From: Phycisphaerales bacterium
GTDB lineage: Bacteria > Planctomycetota > Phycisphaerae > Phycisphaerales > UBA1924
Direction of reading: 5' to 3'
DNA length: 56,759 bases
Assembly: GCA_020853815.1 (NCBI GenBank)
Contig: JADYYE010000025.1
Span: 1-56,759 of the forward strand
Shown in pieces: positions 44,190-54,275 of the stretch. The notes below the pieces were generated by a model. That model saw only the letters and a program-made list of their open reading frames with translations. It searched no databases and had not been told where the DNA came from. The position numbers were made by a program, and so were the translations under genes. Position 1 is the stretch's first letter, and every line of letters starts with the position of its first letter.

Positions 44190-44741
44190 ATGCCCGACGT
44201 CATGCCCTGGTACATCCCGCTGGTGATCTTCGTCGCACGGGTCGGCGACGTGTCGATCGGCACCGTCCGCACGATCATGATGATCAATGGCAGCCGCCTG
44301 GGCTCGGCCATCCTCGGCGCTCTTGAGGTCACGATCTGGGTGCTGGCGGTGGGGGGCGTCCTCAAATACCTGCCCAATCCCTGGGCTGTTGTGGGTTATG
44401 CGGCGGGCTTTGGCACCGGCGTGTTCGTCGGAATGTCGATCGAGGATCGCCTCGCCATGGGCTTCCGCCTCGTCCGCGTCATCAGCACCTCGCGCGACAT
44501 GGACGTCGCCGGCGTTCTCCGCGAGCACGGTTACGGCGTGACGCGCTTCGACGGCGTCGGCCGCGACGGACCGGTCACCGAGTCCTTCATCGTCATCCGG
44601 CGCAAGTCGCTCCGACAACTCCGCGAACTCGTCGCCCGCATCGCGCCCGATTCCTTTGTCACCGTCGAGCGGATGGACCACCCCGTCGGCGGCGTGATGC
44701 ACAAGCACTCCAGCGAACGCTCCGAAAAAACCGAGCGATAG
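44190..44741 (+). CDS. UPF0316 (DUF5698/DUF2179) membrane protein
   Basis: The 183 residues have three membrane helices (about 6-27, 38-58, 64-84) with RVGDVSIGTVRTIMMINGSR between the first two, a hallmark of this family, then a cytoplasmic DUF2179 domain (FRLVRVISTSRDMDVAGVLREHGYGVTRFDG, quoted as successive blocks) ending at about residue 165. The role is unknown. The upstream TACCAT (44142-44147) could be a -10. The amidase gene starts 27 bp after its stop. Confidence 0.85.
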   Translation: MPDVMPWYIPLVIFVARVGDVSIGTVRTIMMINGSRLGSAILGALEVTIWVLAVGGVLKYLPNPWAVVGYAAGFGTGVFVGMSIEDRLAMGFRLVRVISTSRDMDVAGVLREHGYGVTRFDGVGRDGPVTESFIVIRRKSLRQLRELVARIAPDSFVTVERMDHPVGGVMHKHSSERSEKTER

Positions 44742-44768
44742 CCCATCCCTCGCGCGCCCGATCACCCA

Positions 44769-45797
44769 ATGCCGATCACCAAGCTCATCCTCGCGCTCTC
44801 GTTGCTCGCGATCGCGATCTCGACGCTCTCCGCCTGCGCGTCGGCCCCAAAGCCCGGCGATGTCGCCCAACGCCGCGGCGATGAGATCATGGTCTGCGGC
44901 ACGCTCATCCACACCGGCGCGCCCGTCGTTCTCTGGACCGATCCCGGCGGCTACGACGCCTATCGCGTCGAAAAGCGATTCGCGCCCCTCGATCAATCCG
45001 ACTGGGAACACTCAAAGGGCGGCCTGGAAACCCCCAACCGCTACGGCATCCGCGCTCCCGGCTCGTCTCCGCCGCTGGTTGATCTGGTCCGCGGCGGCGG
45101 CTGGAGCCTCGACCAGCTGCGCGATGTCGTCGATCAGTTCGTTCTTCATTACGACGTCTGCGGCACAAGCCGCACCTGCTTCCGCGTCCTTCAAGATCAA
45201 CGCGGCCTCTCTGTCCACTTCCTCCTCGATCTCGACGGCACGATCTACCAGTGCCTCGACGTGAAGGAGCGCGCCTGGCACGCGACCATCGCCAACGACC
45301 GCTCGATCGGGATCGAGATCGCCAATATCGGCGCGTACCCGCCCGACAAGGCCGCCATCCTTGACCGCTGGTACGCGACGGACGCGGGCGGCACGCGCGT
45401 TACGCTCCCCGATTCGCTGGGCGACGGCGGTATCCGCACGCCGAACTTTGTCGCCAGGCCCGCTCGTCCCGATCGCATCGCGGGCCCGATCAACGGACAG
45501 ACGCTGGTCATGCACGACCTCACGCCGCAGCAGTATGAGTCGCTTGCCAGGCTGACCGCGGCGTTGTGCAAGACATTTCCAAAGCTGAGACCCGATGCCC
45601 CTCGCGACGACGCCGGGCAAGTCCTCTCTCGAACGCTCAAGGCCGACGAATTCGCCTCTTTCCGAGGCGTGCTCGGCCACTTCCACGTGCAGGAGAACAA
45701 GGCCGATCCCGGCCCGGCCTTTGATTGGGATCGACTTTTGACGCAAGTCCGGCGCGACATGGGGCGTGAGAGGGTCCGCCTACGATTCACTCCGTGA
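44769..45797 (+). CDS. N-acetylmuramoyl-L-alanine amidase lipoprotein
   Basis: The 342-residue protein has a lipoprotein signal with lipobox L20-S-A-C23, then an Amidase_2/PGRP-type domain (FVLHYDVCGTSRTCF with a Cys pair as in PGRP proteins, VHFLLDLDGTIYQ, AWHATIANDRSIGIEIANIG) and a C-terminal half ending with HFHVQ..DPGPAFDWDRLL, where the third zinc ligand is expected. It should cleave the amide between muramic acid and the stem peptide, showing that this organism has peptidoglycan enzymes. It overlaps panB by 4 bp (GTGA). Confidence 0.88.
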   Translation: MPITKLILALSLLAIAISTLSACASAPKPGDVAQRRGDEIMVCGTLIHTGAPVVLWTDPGGYDAYRVEKRFAPLDQSDWEHSKGGLETPNRYGIRAPGSSPPLVDLVRGGGWSLDQLRDVVDQFVLHYDVCGTSRTCFRVLQDQRGLSVHFLLDLDGTIYQCLDVKERAWHATIANDRSIGIEIANIGAYPPDKAAILDRWYATDAGGTRVTLPDSLGDGGIRTPNFVARPARPDRIAGPINGQTLVMHDLTPQQYESLARLTAALCKTFPKLRPDAPRDDAGQVLSRTLKADEFASFRGVLGHFHVQENKADPGPAFDWDRLLTQVRRDMGRERVRLRFTP

Positions 45798-46891
45798 AGA
45801 AGCCAAGCGAGAACGGCCCGAGCAAGTTGCAGGGGAAGAAGGACCGCCGCACGCCGAGCGCGTCTCCGATCGCGCCAGCCAGCAACCAGAGCGTGCCACG
45901 CGGTTCGAAACCCACTGCCGCGCCCGATGCCGTGCCGCCTTCAGCAGCGCTGAGCACGTCCCAAGCCTCGTCTGCAATTCCATCGGTGACGCCAGCAGCG
46001 CCCGTCACCCTCCGCACCATCCGCAAGATGGTCGACGAGAACGTGCCGTTCGCCTGTCTCACCTGCTATGACGCGACCACCGCGCGCTGGCTCGAGCGGG
46101 CCGGCGTTCCCATCCTGCTTGTGGGCGACACGGCGGCCGAGGTGATCCTGGGTTTCAAGCGCACGCTCGACATGCCGCTCGACGTGCTCATCGCCCTGAC
46201 CGCCGCCGTCAAGCGGGGCGCGCCGCGCACGCTCGTCATGGGTGATATGCCTTTCCTCAGCTATCACATCAGCGAGGGAGACGCGATCCGCAACGCCGGG
46301 CGCTTCGTGGTTGAGGGAATGGCCGACATCGTGAAGGTCGAAGCCACGAGTGCCGAAGCGCCGCGCATCGCGGCGATGGCCCGCGCGGGCATCCCGCTCT
46401 GCGGTCATGTCGGCTGTCGTCCGCAGCAGGTCGCGGTCGCCGGCGGGTACGTCGCCGCGGGGCGCACCGTGCGCGAACTGGAAAAGGTCGTTGACGACGC
46501 GGTCGCGCTGGAGCAGGCCGGGTGCGTGATGCTCCTGGTCGAGGCGGTTCCCGACCAGGTCGCCGGCGCAATCATGGGGCGCACCAGCCTCCCGCTGATC
46601 GGCATCGGCGCAGGCACCGCCTGCCACGGCCAGGTGCTCGTGCTCCAGGACCTCCTTGGACTTTCGGACACGCCGCCCCGGTTTGCCGAACCCGTCGCGT
46701 CGCTGGGGGGTGAGGTCGAAAAGGCTGGCCGGGAATGGGTGCGCCGGGTGGCCGAGCGCCGCATCGGCGGACGTGGTTATTCGATGCAGGCCGGGGAGGC
46801 CGAACGCTTCCGAAACCAGAACCGCTCCGCCGACGGATTGATAGAGGAGATCGTCCGCCCGGGCCGGCGCGAGCGCGGCCCTCGATCCTGA
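45794..46891 (+). CDS. panB: 3-methyl-2-oxobutanoate hydroxymethyltransferase, N-extended
   Basis: PanB makes ketopantoate for pantothenate and CoA synthesis. The enzyme core begins at about residue 72 (TIRKMVDENVPFACLTCYD), with LLVGDTAAEV (metal Asp), MGDMPF (second Asp), VKVEAT (Lys and Glu), GHVGCRPQQV, LLVEAVP and GIGAGTACHGQVLVLQD. GCRPQ replaces the usual GLTPQ, so it is a divergent member. The first 70 residues are Lys/Ser/Pro/Ala-rich and not part of the fold. The GTG start overlaps the amidase stop. panC is not adjacent. Confidence 0.88.
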   Translation: MKKPSENGPSKLQGKKDRRTPSASPIAPASNQSVPRGSKPTAAPDAVPPSAALSTSQASSAIPSVTPAAPVTLRTIRKMVDENVPFACLTCYDATTARWLERAGVPILLVGDTAAEVILGFKRTLDMPLDVLIALTAAVKRGAPRTLVMGDMPFLSYHISEGDAIRNAGRFVVEGMADIVKVEATSAEAPRIAAMARAGIPLCGHVGCRPQQVAVAGGYVAAGRTVRELEKVVDDAVALEQAGCVMLLVEAVPDQVAGAIMGRTSLPLIGIGAGTACHGQVLVLQDLLGLSDTPPRFAEPVASLGGEVEKAGREWVRRVAERRIGGRGYSMQAGEAERFRNQNRSADGLIEEIVRPGRRERGPRS

Positions 46892-46934
46892 CGATAACAC
46901 GCGGGGCCCGCGCACCGCCCCGCAGGAGATCGCG

Positions 46935-48434
46935 ATGCGTCGATTCGTGTCGTACGGGCCGTCGGTGGTGGTTCTGCTCACCTCGATGGCGGCGTTGATC
47001 GTCGTGCCAGAGCTGGTCCGCCGCGTGGAAGACTCGCGGACCCAGGCGACGGTCCGCCTCGCCCGTCAGACACTCGGCGACGACGATATTCTCGAACGCC
47101 TCAATCGCGCCACCCGCGCCGTCGCTGCCAGCGTCGAGCCGGGCGTTGTCCACCTCGTGGTTGAAGGTGGGCCCGCGCGCGATACCGATCCCGCCGATGG
47201 GCCGCAAGGCGACGATCAAGACAACGGTGAGGGGAACAACCAACGCCAGAACCCGCGCGGTCGCGGCTGGTTCTTCCGCGGCTCGACCGGCTCGGGCTGG
47301 GTCTTCGACGACCAGGGACACATCATCACCAATGCCCACGTCGTGCGTGCCGCGCGCACCATCAGCGTGCAGTTCTCCAACGGGCGTGTCGCTACCGCCT
47401 CGCTCGTCGGCGCCGATCCCTTCACCGACATCGCGGTGCTGAAGGTCGACGTGAGGCGCGGCCTCTTCCCGCTCCAGCGTGCCAGCGGCGAGCGCCCCGA
47501 GCAGGGCGATCGCGTCTTTGCCTTCGGCTCACCCTTCGGTTTCAAGTTCTCCATGTCCGAAGGCATCATCTCCGGCCTCGGTCGCTCCGCGCGGCCCGTG
47601 CTGGAGATGGGCGGCTTCACGAACTTCATCCAGACCGACGCCGCCGTCAACCCCGGCAACAGCGGCGGGCCCCTCGCCGACATCCACGGACGCGTCATCG
47701 GCATGAACGTCGCCATCGCCACCGGTCGAGAGAGCGACGGCACCAGCGGCGAGGCCGGTCAGTCCGCCGGCATCTCTTTCGCCATCCCGCTCGACACGAT
47801 CGAGTCCGTCGTCGACCAGATCATCAACTCGGGCAAGGTGGCACGCGGATTTCTCGGCATCCAGTTCGATCGCGGCGTCGCCGAGATCACCAACGACGGC
47901 GAGTTCGTCGGCCTGGGACTGCGCATCTCGTCGGTCGTCGCGGGTGGAGCCGCCGAGAAATCGGGTCTGCGCCGCAACGACATCATCCGCTCCGTCGCGG
48001 GCTATGACACCAGCGACCCCGAGGTGCTGCGCGCCGTCGTGAGCGCCTGCCGCCCCGGCCAGATTGTCCCCGCAAAGGTGTGGCGCGACAGCGAAGAGAT
48101 CGACATGAAGATCACGCTGGGTGAGCGTGACGCAGCCTCACTGGTCAACGACGCGTGGGGCTACATCGCCCGTCAACTCGGGATGGCCGTCCGCTCCAAC
48201 GGCGCGGAGGCCACCGTCGGCTTTGTCGTTCCGGGCTCGGTGGCGGCCCGGGCTGGGCTCAAGTCCGGGCAGATCATCGCTCGCATCGCCGAACGCGAAG
48301 TGAGCGACGAGGTCAGCACCTATGCGGCACTCATCGACGCGGGGCTCTTGATTGGAAAGGAAGTCGAGGTCCGCGTGAAGGACTCCTCCGCCGACCAAGC
48401 CGACCGCCCGATCAAGGTTCGCTTGTTCGAGTGA
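46935..48434 (+). CDS. HtrA/DegP-type serine protease
   Basis: The 499 residues comprise a membrane anchor (about 10-28), a polar linker with an Asp/Gly/Asn-rich stretch (81-108), a trypsin-like domain with H135 (TNAHVV), D165 (FTDIAVLK) and S243 (GNSGGP), and two PDZ domains (about 300-395 and 405-495). It is a periplasmic protease or chaperone for damaged exported proteins. CAGGAG precedes the ATG. It lies 43 bp after panB on the same strand and is followed by a convergent gene. Confidence 0.92.
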   Translation: MRRFVSYGPSVVVLLTSMAALIVVPELVRRVEDSRTQATVRLARQTLGDDDILERLNRATRAVAASVEPGVVHLVVEGGPARDTDPADGPQGDDQDNGEGNNQRQNPRGRGWFFRGSTGSGWVFDDQGHIITNAHVVRAARTISVQFSNGRVATASLVGADPFTDIAVLKVDVRRGLFPLQRASGERPEQGDRVFAFGSPFGFKFSMSEGIISGLGRSARPVLEMGGFTNFIQTDAAVNPGNSGGPLADIHGRVIGMNVAIATGRESDGTSGEAGQSAGISFAIPLDTIESVVDQIINSGKVARGFLGIQFDRGVAEITNDGEFVGLGLRISSVVAGGAAEKSGLRRNDIIRSVAGYDTSDPEVLRAVVSACRPGQIVPAKVWRDSEEIDMKITLGERDAASLVNDAWGYIARQLGMAVRSNGAEATVGFVVPGSVAARAGLKSGQIIARIAEREVSDEVSTYAALIDAGLLIGKEVEVRVKDSSADQADRPIKVRLFE

Positions 48435-48456
48435 AGCAGACGTCGCCCTACGTTCG

Positions 48457-48495
48457 GACGCCGGACCTGACAAGTTCGCGAAGACGGTCCGGGTT
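48457..48495. repeat. Intergenic palindromic element, copy 2
   Basis: CCGGACC (48461-48467) pairs with GGTCCGG (48486-48492). The surroundings match copy 1 (GACG-CCGGACCTGA ... GGTCCGGGTTG). It sits between two convergent genes, so it may also act as a bidirectional terminator. Confidence 0.6.
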
Positions 48496-48529
48496 GTGCG
48501 ACGCGACCTCGCCGCGTCATGAACCCGGG

Positions 48530-49522
48530 TCACTTGTCAGACACAGGCCGTAGCCGCACGGTCACCGGTGTGTTCGCCGCGGGAACTCGCTCGTTGTCCG
48601 CGATCCACACGGGCTCGGCGATCGCCGCCTCGGGCGAGAAGACCTCGCGCCACGCGATCGTCTCGCTTCCGAACGTCGCCAGGCCGATCAGCGTGCCCGT
48701 GCCGTCGGCGTCATAGAACGATCTCCCCTGCCACTCGACGATGCGCGATCCGCCGAAGACGAACCCCGCGCCCGACAGCGACGACGCGCGTGCCTTGGTC
48801 CTGGCGTTGACGACCAGTTCCGCCGGATCGATCTCCTTCGCATCGGGCGATGCGGGATTGAACACCAGGGTCACTCGCACCGGCGAGCCCCGCGGCGGGA
48901 CGCTCGTCACGCGCGACTGTTCGTCCACTCGCCAGCTTCCCGGCGCGCCGGGCTCCAGCCCGATCATCAGCATCGCGGCGTGAACCTGCGAGGGCTTGGC
49001 ACGCGTCACGACCAGCGACTCGTGTTCTTTGCTGTCAAACGAGCACGCGATTACCTCGAGATACACGCGGGGCGACTTGGGGTTGTGAACATCGATCGGC
49101 ACGATGCCGTCGAACTCGACGAGCTTGCTTGCGAGGTCGACCCGCACGCCCGGAAAGACCTCGCGCAGCGTGGAACTCGGTGCAGACGGAGCCGTGGGGG
49201 ATGGCTCGCTCGGTGCGGCCGCCGGGTTCGTCGCAGGCGCGGGAACGGGTTTGGTTGTGTCGGTTGGCTGCGTGCTTGGATCAATGGGATTTGCGAGCGA
49301 ATCGTCCCTCGCACCGCCCGCGTCTGGGGCCTTCGCGTTTACCGCGGGCTCGCCCGAAGCTTCGCGGGCGGCGGGAGATGCCGCGTGCGCTGTGTGCTCG
49401 CTCGACCGGCAACCGCCGATCAACATAAGCGCCATCGTCGCGGTGGCCATCAGTAGTCCGACCGTGAGGGAGGGCGGCCTTTGCTTTCTTTCTACGCTGC
49501 TCGTGCAGTTCGACGCTCGCAT
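48530..49522 (-). CDS. YdjY-domain lipoprotein
   Basis: The 330-residue protein has a long n-region, a lipobox LIGGC with C38, a disordered Ala/Pro/Thr/Ser-rich linker (about 45-120) and a domain from about residue 121 with VFPGVRVDLASKLVEFDGIVPIDVHN and LVVTRAKPSQVHAAMLMIGLEPGAPG, the marks of the YdjY family, of unknown function. AGGTGAG precedes the ATG at 49522. It is the last gene of the priA-aminotransferase-murD set, 51 bp after murD. Confidence 0.83.
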   Translation of the reverse strand: MRASNCTSSVERKQRPPSLTVGLLMATATMALMLIGGCRSSEHTAHAASPAAREASGEPAVNAKAPDAGGARDDSLANPIDPSTQPTDTTKPVPAPATNPAAAPSEPSPTAPSAPSSTLREVFPGVRVDLASKLVEFDGIVPIDVHNPKSPRVYLEVIACSFDSKEHESLVVTRAKPSQVHAAMLMIGLEPGAPGSWRVDEQSRVTSVPPRGSPVRVTLVFNPASPDAKEIDPAELVVNARTKARASSLSGAGFVFGGSRIVEWQGRSFYDADGTGTLIGLATFGSETIAWREVFSPEAAIAEPVWIADNERVPAANTPVTVRLRPVSDK

Positions 49523-49573
49523 CACTTGCTCACCTGACCACCCGACCACTTTTCCACTTGACCACTCTCGGCC

Positions 49574-50899
49574 TCATGTCCCGCCGCTCCGCCGCTTCAC
49601 CAACTCCGCGAACATCTCGCCACGCTTCTCGTAGTTCTCGAACTGGTCCCACGACGCGCATCCCGGCGAGAGCAAGAGCACGTCGCCGGTCCTCAATCGC
49701 CCTCTCGCCGCATCCACCGCGTTCGCCAGCGTGCCGCACAGCGTCGCCCGCGGCCCGGCCCTTTCCGCGATCGCCGCCCCGGTCTTCCCGATCGCGTACA
49801 GCCCCGCGAGTTTCGGCGCCAGCGCCGCGATCGCCGACAAGTCAGACCCCTTGTCGTACCCGCCCGCGATGAGGTGGACGCGCGACGGATCCTCAAACGC
49901 ACGCACCGCCAGCAGCGTCGCCTCCGGCGTCGTGGACTTGGAATCGTTATAGAAGCGCACGCCGCCCGATTCGTGCACCAGTTGCAGGCGGTGCGGCAGG
50001 CCCGCGAAGGCCGCCATCGCCACCGACGCCGCATCTCGATCGAGCGTGGGGTCGATCGCGCACGCCGCCGCCAGCGCCATCGCCGCGTTCACGCGGTTGT
50101 GCCCGCCCGGAATCGCAAGCCGCGGCAAGCCCTCCGCATCGCGTTCCCCCACGATGACCCGCCGCACGCCCTCGCGCGTGGCCCAATCGCCGACGCCCCC
50201 GCTCCCGGCTTGGCCCAGCACCGCGACATCTCCCGCTCGCTGCGACGCAAGGAGATTCTGTTTGCTCGCGCGATAGTGATCGATCGTGCCGTGCCAGTCG
50301 AGGTGATTCGCCGAGAGGTTCGTCACCACCGCGACCTTGGGCGACCAACCCGCCATCCAGTGCAGCATGAAGCTCGAGAGCTCCAGCACGACAAACGTGT
50401 CGGGCGTGGTCGACGCGAGCGACTCAAGCAGAGACCCCCCGATATTGCCACCCATTGCGACCTTTCGCCCGGACGCGCGCAGCGCGTGGTCGATAAGCGC
50501 CGTGGTCGTGCTTTTGCCCGCCGACCCCGTCACCGCCAGCACCCGCCCGCGATTGAGCAATCGCTCAATCACGAGCCCGATCTCGGTCGTCACCGGAATC
50601 CCCGCGGCCTGCGCCGCCCGGATGAACCGATTCTCCCACGGCTTCGGCACCGCGGGGTTCGCCACGACGCAGTCGCACGTCGTGAAGTCGCTCACGTTGT
50701 GCTCGCCGAGCCGCACCGCCACACGCCCCTGCTCGATCAGGTCGCGCACGCTCTCGATTCCCGCCCTCAGCTTTTCCGCCGGAGAGAGGTCCGTCACGAG
50801 CACGTCCGCGCCCTGGCCCGCCAGCCACCGCGCCACGCCCGCCCCGCCGCCAAAGTTGCCAAGGCCCATCACCGTGACGCGTTTGGATTCAAACCGCAT
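49574..50899 (-). CDS. murD: UDP-N-acetylmuramoyl-L-alanine--D-glutamate ligase
   Basis: MurD adds D-Glu to UDP-MurNAc-L-Ala in the cytoplasm. The 441 residues show MGLGNFGGG at the start, the ATP loop [10 protein letters not shown] (124-133; most MurD have TGTNGKTT), [36 protein letters not shown], a carbamoyl-Lys region (YRASKQNLL) and [12 protein letters not shown] near 310, all in order. The ATG at 50899 overlaps the upstream gene's TGA by one base (TGATG). Confidence 0.95.
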   Translation of the reverse strand: MRFESKRVTVMGLGNFGGGAGVARWLAGQGADVLVTDLSPAEKLRAGIESVRDLIEQGRVAVRLGEHNVSDFTTCDCVVANPAVPKPWENRFIRAAQAAGIPVTTEIGLVIERLLNRGRVLAVTGSAGKSTTTALIDHALRASGRKVAMGGNIGGSLLESLASTTPDTFVVLELSSFMLHWMAGWSPKVAVVTNLSANHLDWHGTIDHYRASKQNLLASQRAGDVAVLGQAGSGGVGDWATREGVRRVIVGERDAEGLPRLAIPGGHNRVNAAMALAAACAIDPTLDRDAASVAMAAFAGLPHRLQLVHESGGVRFYNDSKSTTPEATLLAVRAFEDPSRVHLIAGGYDKGSDLSAIAALAPKLAGLYAIGKTGAAIAERAGPRATLCGTLANAVDAARGRLRTGDVLLLSPGCASWDQFENYEKRGEMFAELVKRRSGGT

Positions 50900-51816
50900 C
50901 ACGCGCCGGACCTCGCCGCGTGCGTCGAACGCCTGCCCGCGTGCTCCTGATGAATCACGTCGAGCAGCGCGTCAAGCATCTTCTTCGCGACGGGCCCGGG
51001 CCTGCCGTCGCCCACCGGCCGCCCGTTCAGCACCGTGATCGCCGTCACCATCGTGAGCGATCCCGTCACCATCACCTCGCGTGCAGACATCAGTTCCTCG
51101 ACCCGCACCGGGCGATTCTCGATCTCCGGCATCGCCTCGAGCAGGAGCCGGCGCGTCACGCCCGCCAAGATCGGCGTGCTCTCGAGCGACGGCGTGACGA
51201 TCCGCGTTCCCCGTGGGCCGTCGATCGCGATCGCGACATTCGACGCCGTCCCCTCCGCGACCAGCCCGTTGTTCACGATGATCGCGTCGTCCGCGTCCGC
51301 GTCGTCGGCCTGCATGGCGCACAACACGCTCCCGAGCAGCGAGATCGACTTGATCTGCCCGAGCTTCCACCTCGGGTCCTGCACCGTCACCGCCGCACGC
51401 CCCTGCAGCGTCCTGGCTTCCTTCAGCGAACACGCGGGGCTCGCGAATCCGAACACCGTCGGCGTCATATCGCCGTCCGGGACGCGCGTCCTCACCTGCT
51501 TGCCCGGCCCGGGCGCGCCGCGCGAGATCTGCCAATACACAAACGCGTCGCGTAGGCCGTTGGCCTCCAGCAATCGATCCGTGAGCGGCGCCATCCGTTC
51601 CGCGTCAAAGTCGATCGACAACGCCTTCAGCCCCTCACGAAGTCGCTCGACGTGATAGTCCATCGCGACGATCCGACCATCGAACGCCCGCAGGCCTTCG
51701 TACACGCCGTCGCCCATCAGAAAGCCGCGGTCAAACGGGTCGACCCTCGCCTGCTCCCGCGGCACGATCTGGTTGTTGAGGTGAACAAGCACGAACAACA
51801 ATATCGGCCTTTCCAC
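50899..51816 (-). CDS. Class IV aminotransferase, probable D-amino-acid type
   Basis: This PLP fold-type IV enzyme has a catalytic Lys at about residue 156 ([10 protein letters not shown]), [21 protein letters not shown] substrate region, and [10 protein letters not shown], closer to D-alanine aminotransferases than to IlvE. The 305 residues suit the family. As given it starts with GTG at 51816. A TTG at 51801, 6 nt after GGAAAGG, is an alternative. It lies 5 bp after priA and overlaps murD by one base, so it may supply D-Glu or D-Ala for peptidoglycan (inference). Confidence 0.83.
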   Translation of the reverse strand: MERPILLFVLVHLNNQIVPREQARVDPFDRGFLMGDGVYEGLRAFDGRIVAMDYHVERLREGLKALSIDFDAERMAPLTDRLLEANGLRDAFVYWQISRGAPGPGKQVRTRVPDGDMTPTVFGFASPACSLKEARTLQGRAAVTVQDPRWKLGQIKSISLLGSVLCAMQADDADADDAIIVNNGLVAEGTASNVAIAIDGPRGTRIVTPSLESTPILAGVTRRLLLEAMPEIENRPVRVEELMSAREVMVTGSLTMVTAITVLNGRPVGDGRPGPVAKKMLDALLDVIHQEHAGRRSTHAARSGA

Positions 51817-51821
51817 GCCGA

Positions 51822-54266
51822 TCAGAGCAACGACACCGGATCAACATCCACCGCCGTGTGCGCGTCGCTGGTGAGAAGACCCCGCGACCGCACCGCGTGC
51901 AACGCCCGCTGGATCGCCCCGGCCCCGGGCGCGACGACCTCCAGCCCGAACCGATACTGCCCGTGCAGCCTCGAGAGCGGGCAGGGCGCGACCGGCCCGA
52001 TCCTGATCGTCTCCTCTCCAAGCGTTCCCATTCCCTTGGCGATGTCCCGGATCGCCTCCCGGAGCTCCGCGCCAACCTCCTCCGCCCGCTGCCTGGCTTT
52101 CCCCGCGTCTTTGTCGCGCGTCACGATCCGGGCCATACGCGTCGCGGGCGGCATCTGCGCCCGTGCCCGGATCGCCAGTTCCTGCTCCGCGAACGTGCGG
52201 TAATCGTGCCTGGCCGCCAGTTGGATCGCCGGGTGTCCGGGAGACATGGTCTGGACGATCACGCTCCCACGAGCGTCGCGCCGCCCCGCGCGTCCCGCGA
52301 CCTGGCTCACGAGCTGGAACGTCCGCTCCGTGGCGCGGAAATCGGGCAGGTGCATCGCCGTGTCCGCGTCGATCACGCCGACCAGCCGCACGTTCGGGAA
52401 GTCCAGGCCCTTGGAGATCATCTGCGTGCCCAGCATGATGCGGATGTCGCCGTCCGCGAAGGCCCGCAGGATCTCGAAATAGTCCGCCGCCGACGACATG
52501 CTGTCGCGATCGACGCGCGCGATCGCCCCGGCCTCCATCGCGTGCCGCGCCGCGAATTTCTTGACCAGTTCGTCCTCCAGCCGCTGCGTCCCCAGCCCGA
52601 ACGGATTCGTCGGCTTCGCACACACCGGGCACGCCCGCGCCAAGAGTTGCCTCGCCAGGCAGTGGTGGCACATCACCAGCCCGCCCGAGGGCATCCACGC
52701 CTCGCTGTCCGTCCGCACGTTGCGATGCAGCACCATCGACGCGTCGCAGTTCTCGCACCGCATCACCCAGCCGCACTTGGGATCGGGGCATGCGATGTAG
52801 TGGGCAAAGCCGCGCCGGTTGAGGAGGAGGATCACCTGCCCCCCGTCCGAAAGCGTCGCGTCGATTTCCTTTTCCAGCGTCGGCCCGATCGCGTGCAGGC
52901 GATTCGCCTGCGATGGGTCCTTGAGCGCGATCGCACGCCGCTCCGCCGCCAGGTCAACGATCCGCACTTCAGGCATCGAGACGCCCGTCACTCGCGTGGG
53001 CAGCTCCCACAGTGTGAACTTCGGCGCCGCGCCCGTCGCGTTCGCCCAACTCTCCAGGGACGGCGTCGCCGAGCCCAGGATCACCGGGCATCCCTCGATC
53101 TGCCCGCGCTTGATCGCGACGTCGCGCGCGTGGTAGCGGGGGAGCTGATCCTGCTTATAGGAATGATCGTGCTCCTCATCGACGACGATGAGCGAGAGTT
53201 TCTCCACCGGCGCGAAGATCGCCGATCGCGCCCCGACCACGATCCGCGCCACGCCGCGCCGAACTCGATCCCACTCCGCGTGCCGTTGCGACGCCGTCAG
53301 CCCGCTGTGCAGCACCGCGACCGTCCCCGCGTCGTCCCGCCCGAATCGATCGACAAACCTCTGGCTCGTCTGCGGCGTGAGCGAGATCTCCGGCACCAGC
53401 ACGATCGCCGTCCCGCCGCCCGCCGTCGCTCGCGCGAGCAACTGCAGATACACCTCGGTCTTCCCCGAGCCTGTCACGCCGCGCAACAGGTGGACCCCGA
53501 ACTTCCCCAGCCGAGGCTCGATCCCATGAACCACCGCCGCCTGGTCCGGGCTAAGCACCGGCGGCGGCTCCGCGGGTGCCATCGCCGGCGCCTCAAAGCC
53601 CGTTGCCTTCACGATTTCATGCCGCGACACCGCAAGCAAGCCCAGCCGCACCAGCCGCGCCAGCGCCGAGACGGAGCGCAGCGACAACGCCGCGAGCAAC
53701 TCCTTCTCACCGATCGCGAGCGTCTCGCCGCTCTCGGCCTTCGCTTCACCGAACACCGCCGCGAGCGCCTCCACCGTCTTCCGCGTCCGCGCCGTGAGTT
53801 CCTCCCCATTCTCCGGCGGCGCAAGCGTGTAGCGCCGTTCGAATGTCTTCCCGACCCCCTGTTTCACCGCCGCCGGCATCATGGTCGAGAGCGCCATGCC
53901 GAGCGGGCACACGTAGTAGCCCGCGATCCACTTCGCCAGTTCCACCAGGCCCGGCGTCAGGCTCGCACCCTGATGCTCAAGGATCGGCTTCACCCGCGAC
54001 ACGTCGAACCCGTCAAGTAGTTCCATGCCGCCCGTCGCGATCACGATCCCGCCCGTCGGCGTGTCGCCCCGTCCCAAGGGCACCACGACGCGATCGCCCG
54101 CGCGCACCGCCTGGTCCGCGGCGTACGTCAACCCCTCTTGCCCCTTCTCCGCGTCGATGCCGCGTTCCACCGCCACCTTCGCAAAGTGCGTCGGCAACGC
54201 CACCTCGCCGCCGAAAAGCGAGCCCGGCGGCATGATCGATCGCGTGCTCTTGCGTGACGTTCCCAT
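51822..54266 (-). CDS. priA: Primosomal replication restart helicase PriA
   Basis: PriA reloads the replisome at stalled forks. The 814-residue protein has the N-terminal DNA-binding domain, Walker A GVTGSGKTEVYL, VPEISLTPQ, DEEH (VVDEEHDHSYKQD), GSATPSLESW, the zinc region (CPDPKCG, CENC, CHHC, CPVC), then GTQMISKGLDFPNV and GRAGR. The first Cys pair is spaced by four residues (CPDPKC) rather than two. The open frame extends to 54431, but that part lies inside carA; the ATG at 54266 is used. It heads an operon with the aminotransferase, murD and the YdjY lipoprotein. Confidence 0.94.
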   Translation of the reverse strand: MGTSRKSTRSIMPPGSLFGGEVALPTHFAKVAVERGIDAEKGQEGLTYAADQAVRAGDRVVVPLGRGDTPTGGIVIATGGMELLDGFDVSRVKPILEHQGASLTPGLVELAKWIAGYYVCPLGMALSTMMPAAVKQGVGKTFERRYTLAPPENGEELTARTRKTVEALAAVFGEAKAESGETLAIGEKELLAALSLRSVSALARLVRLGLLAVSRHEIVKATGFEAPAMAPAEPPPVLSPDQAAVVHGIEPRLGKFGVHLLRGVTGSGKTEVYLQLLARATAGGGTAIVLVPEISLTPQTSQRFVDRFGRDDAGTVAVLHSGLTASQRHAEWDRVRRGVARIVVGARSAIFAPVEKLSLIVVDEEHDHSYKQDQLPRYHARDVAIKRGQIEGCPVILGSATPSLESWANATGAAPKFTLWELPTRVTGVSMPEVRIVDLAAERRAIALKDPSQANRLHAIGPTLEKEIDATLSDGGQVILLLNRRGFAHYIACPDPKCGWVMRCENCDASMVLHRNVRTDSEAWMPSGGLVMCHHCLARQLLARACPVCAKPTNPFGLGTQRLEDELVKKFAARHAMEAGAIARVDRDSMSSAADYFEILRAFADGDIRIMLGTQMISKGLDFPNVRLVGVIDADTAMHLPDFRATERTFQLVSQVAGRAGRRDARGSVIVQTMSPGHPAIQLAARHDYRTFAEQELAIRARAQMPPATRMARIVTRDKDAGKARQRAEEVGAELREAIRDIAKGMGTLGEETIRIGPVAPCPLSRLHGQYRFGLEVVAPGAGAIQRALHAVRSRGLLTSDAHTAVDVDPVSLL

Positions 54267-54275
54267 CGCGTGTGC

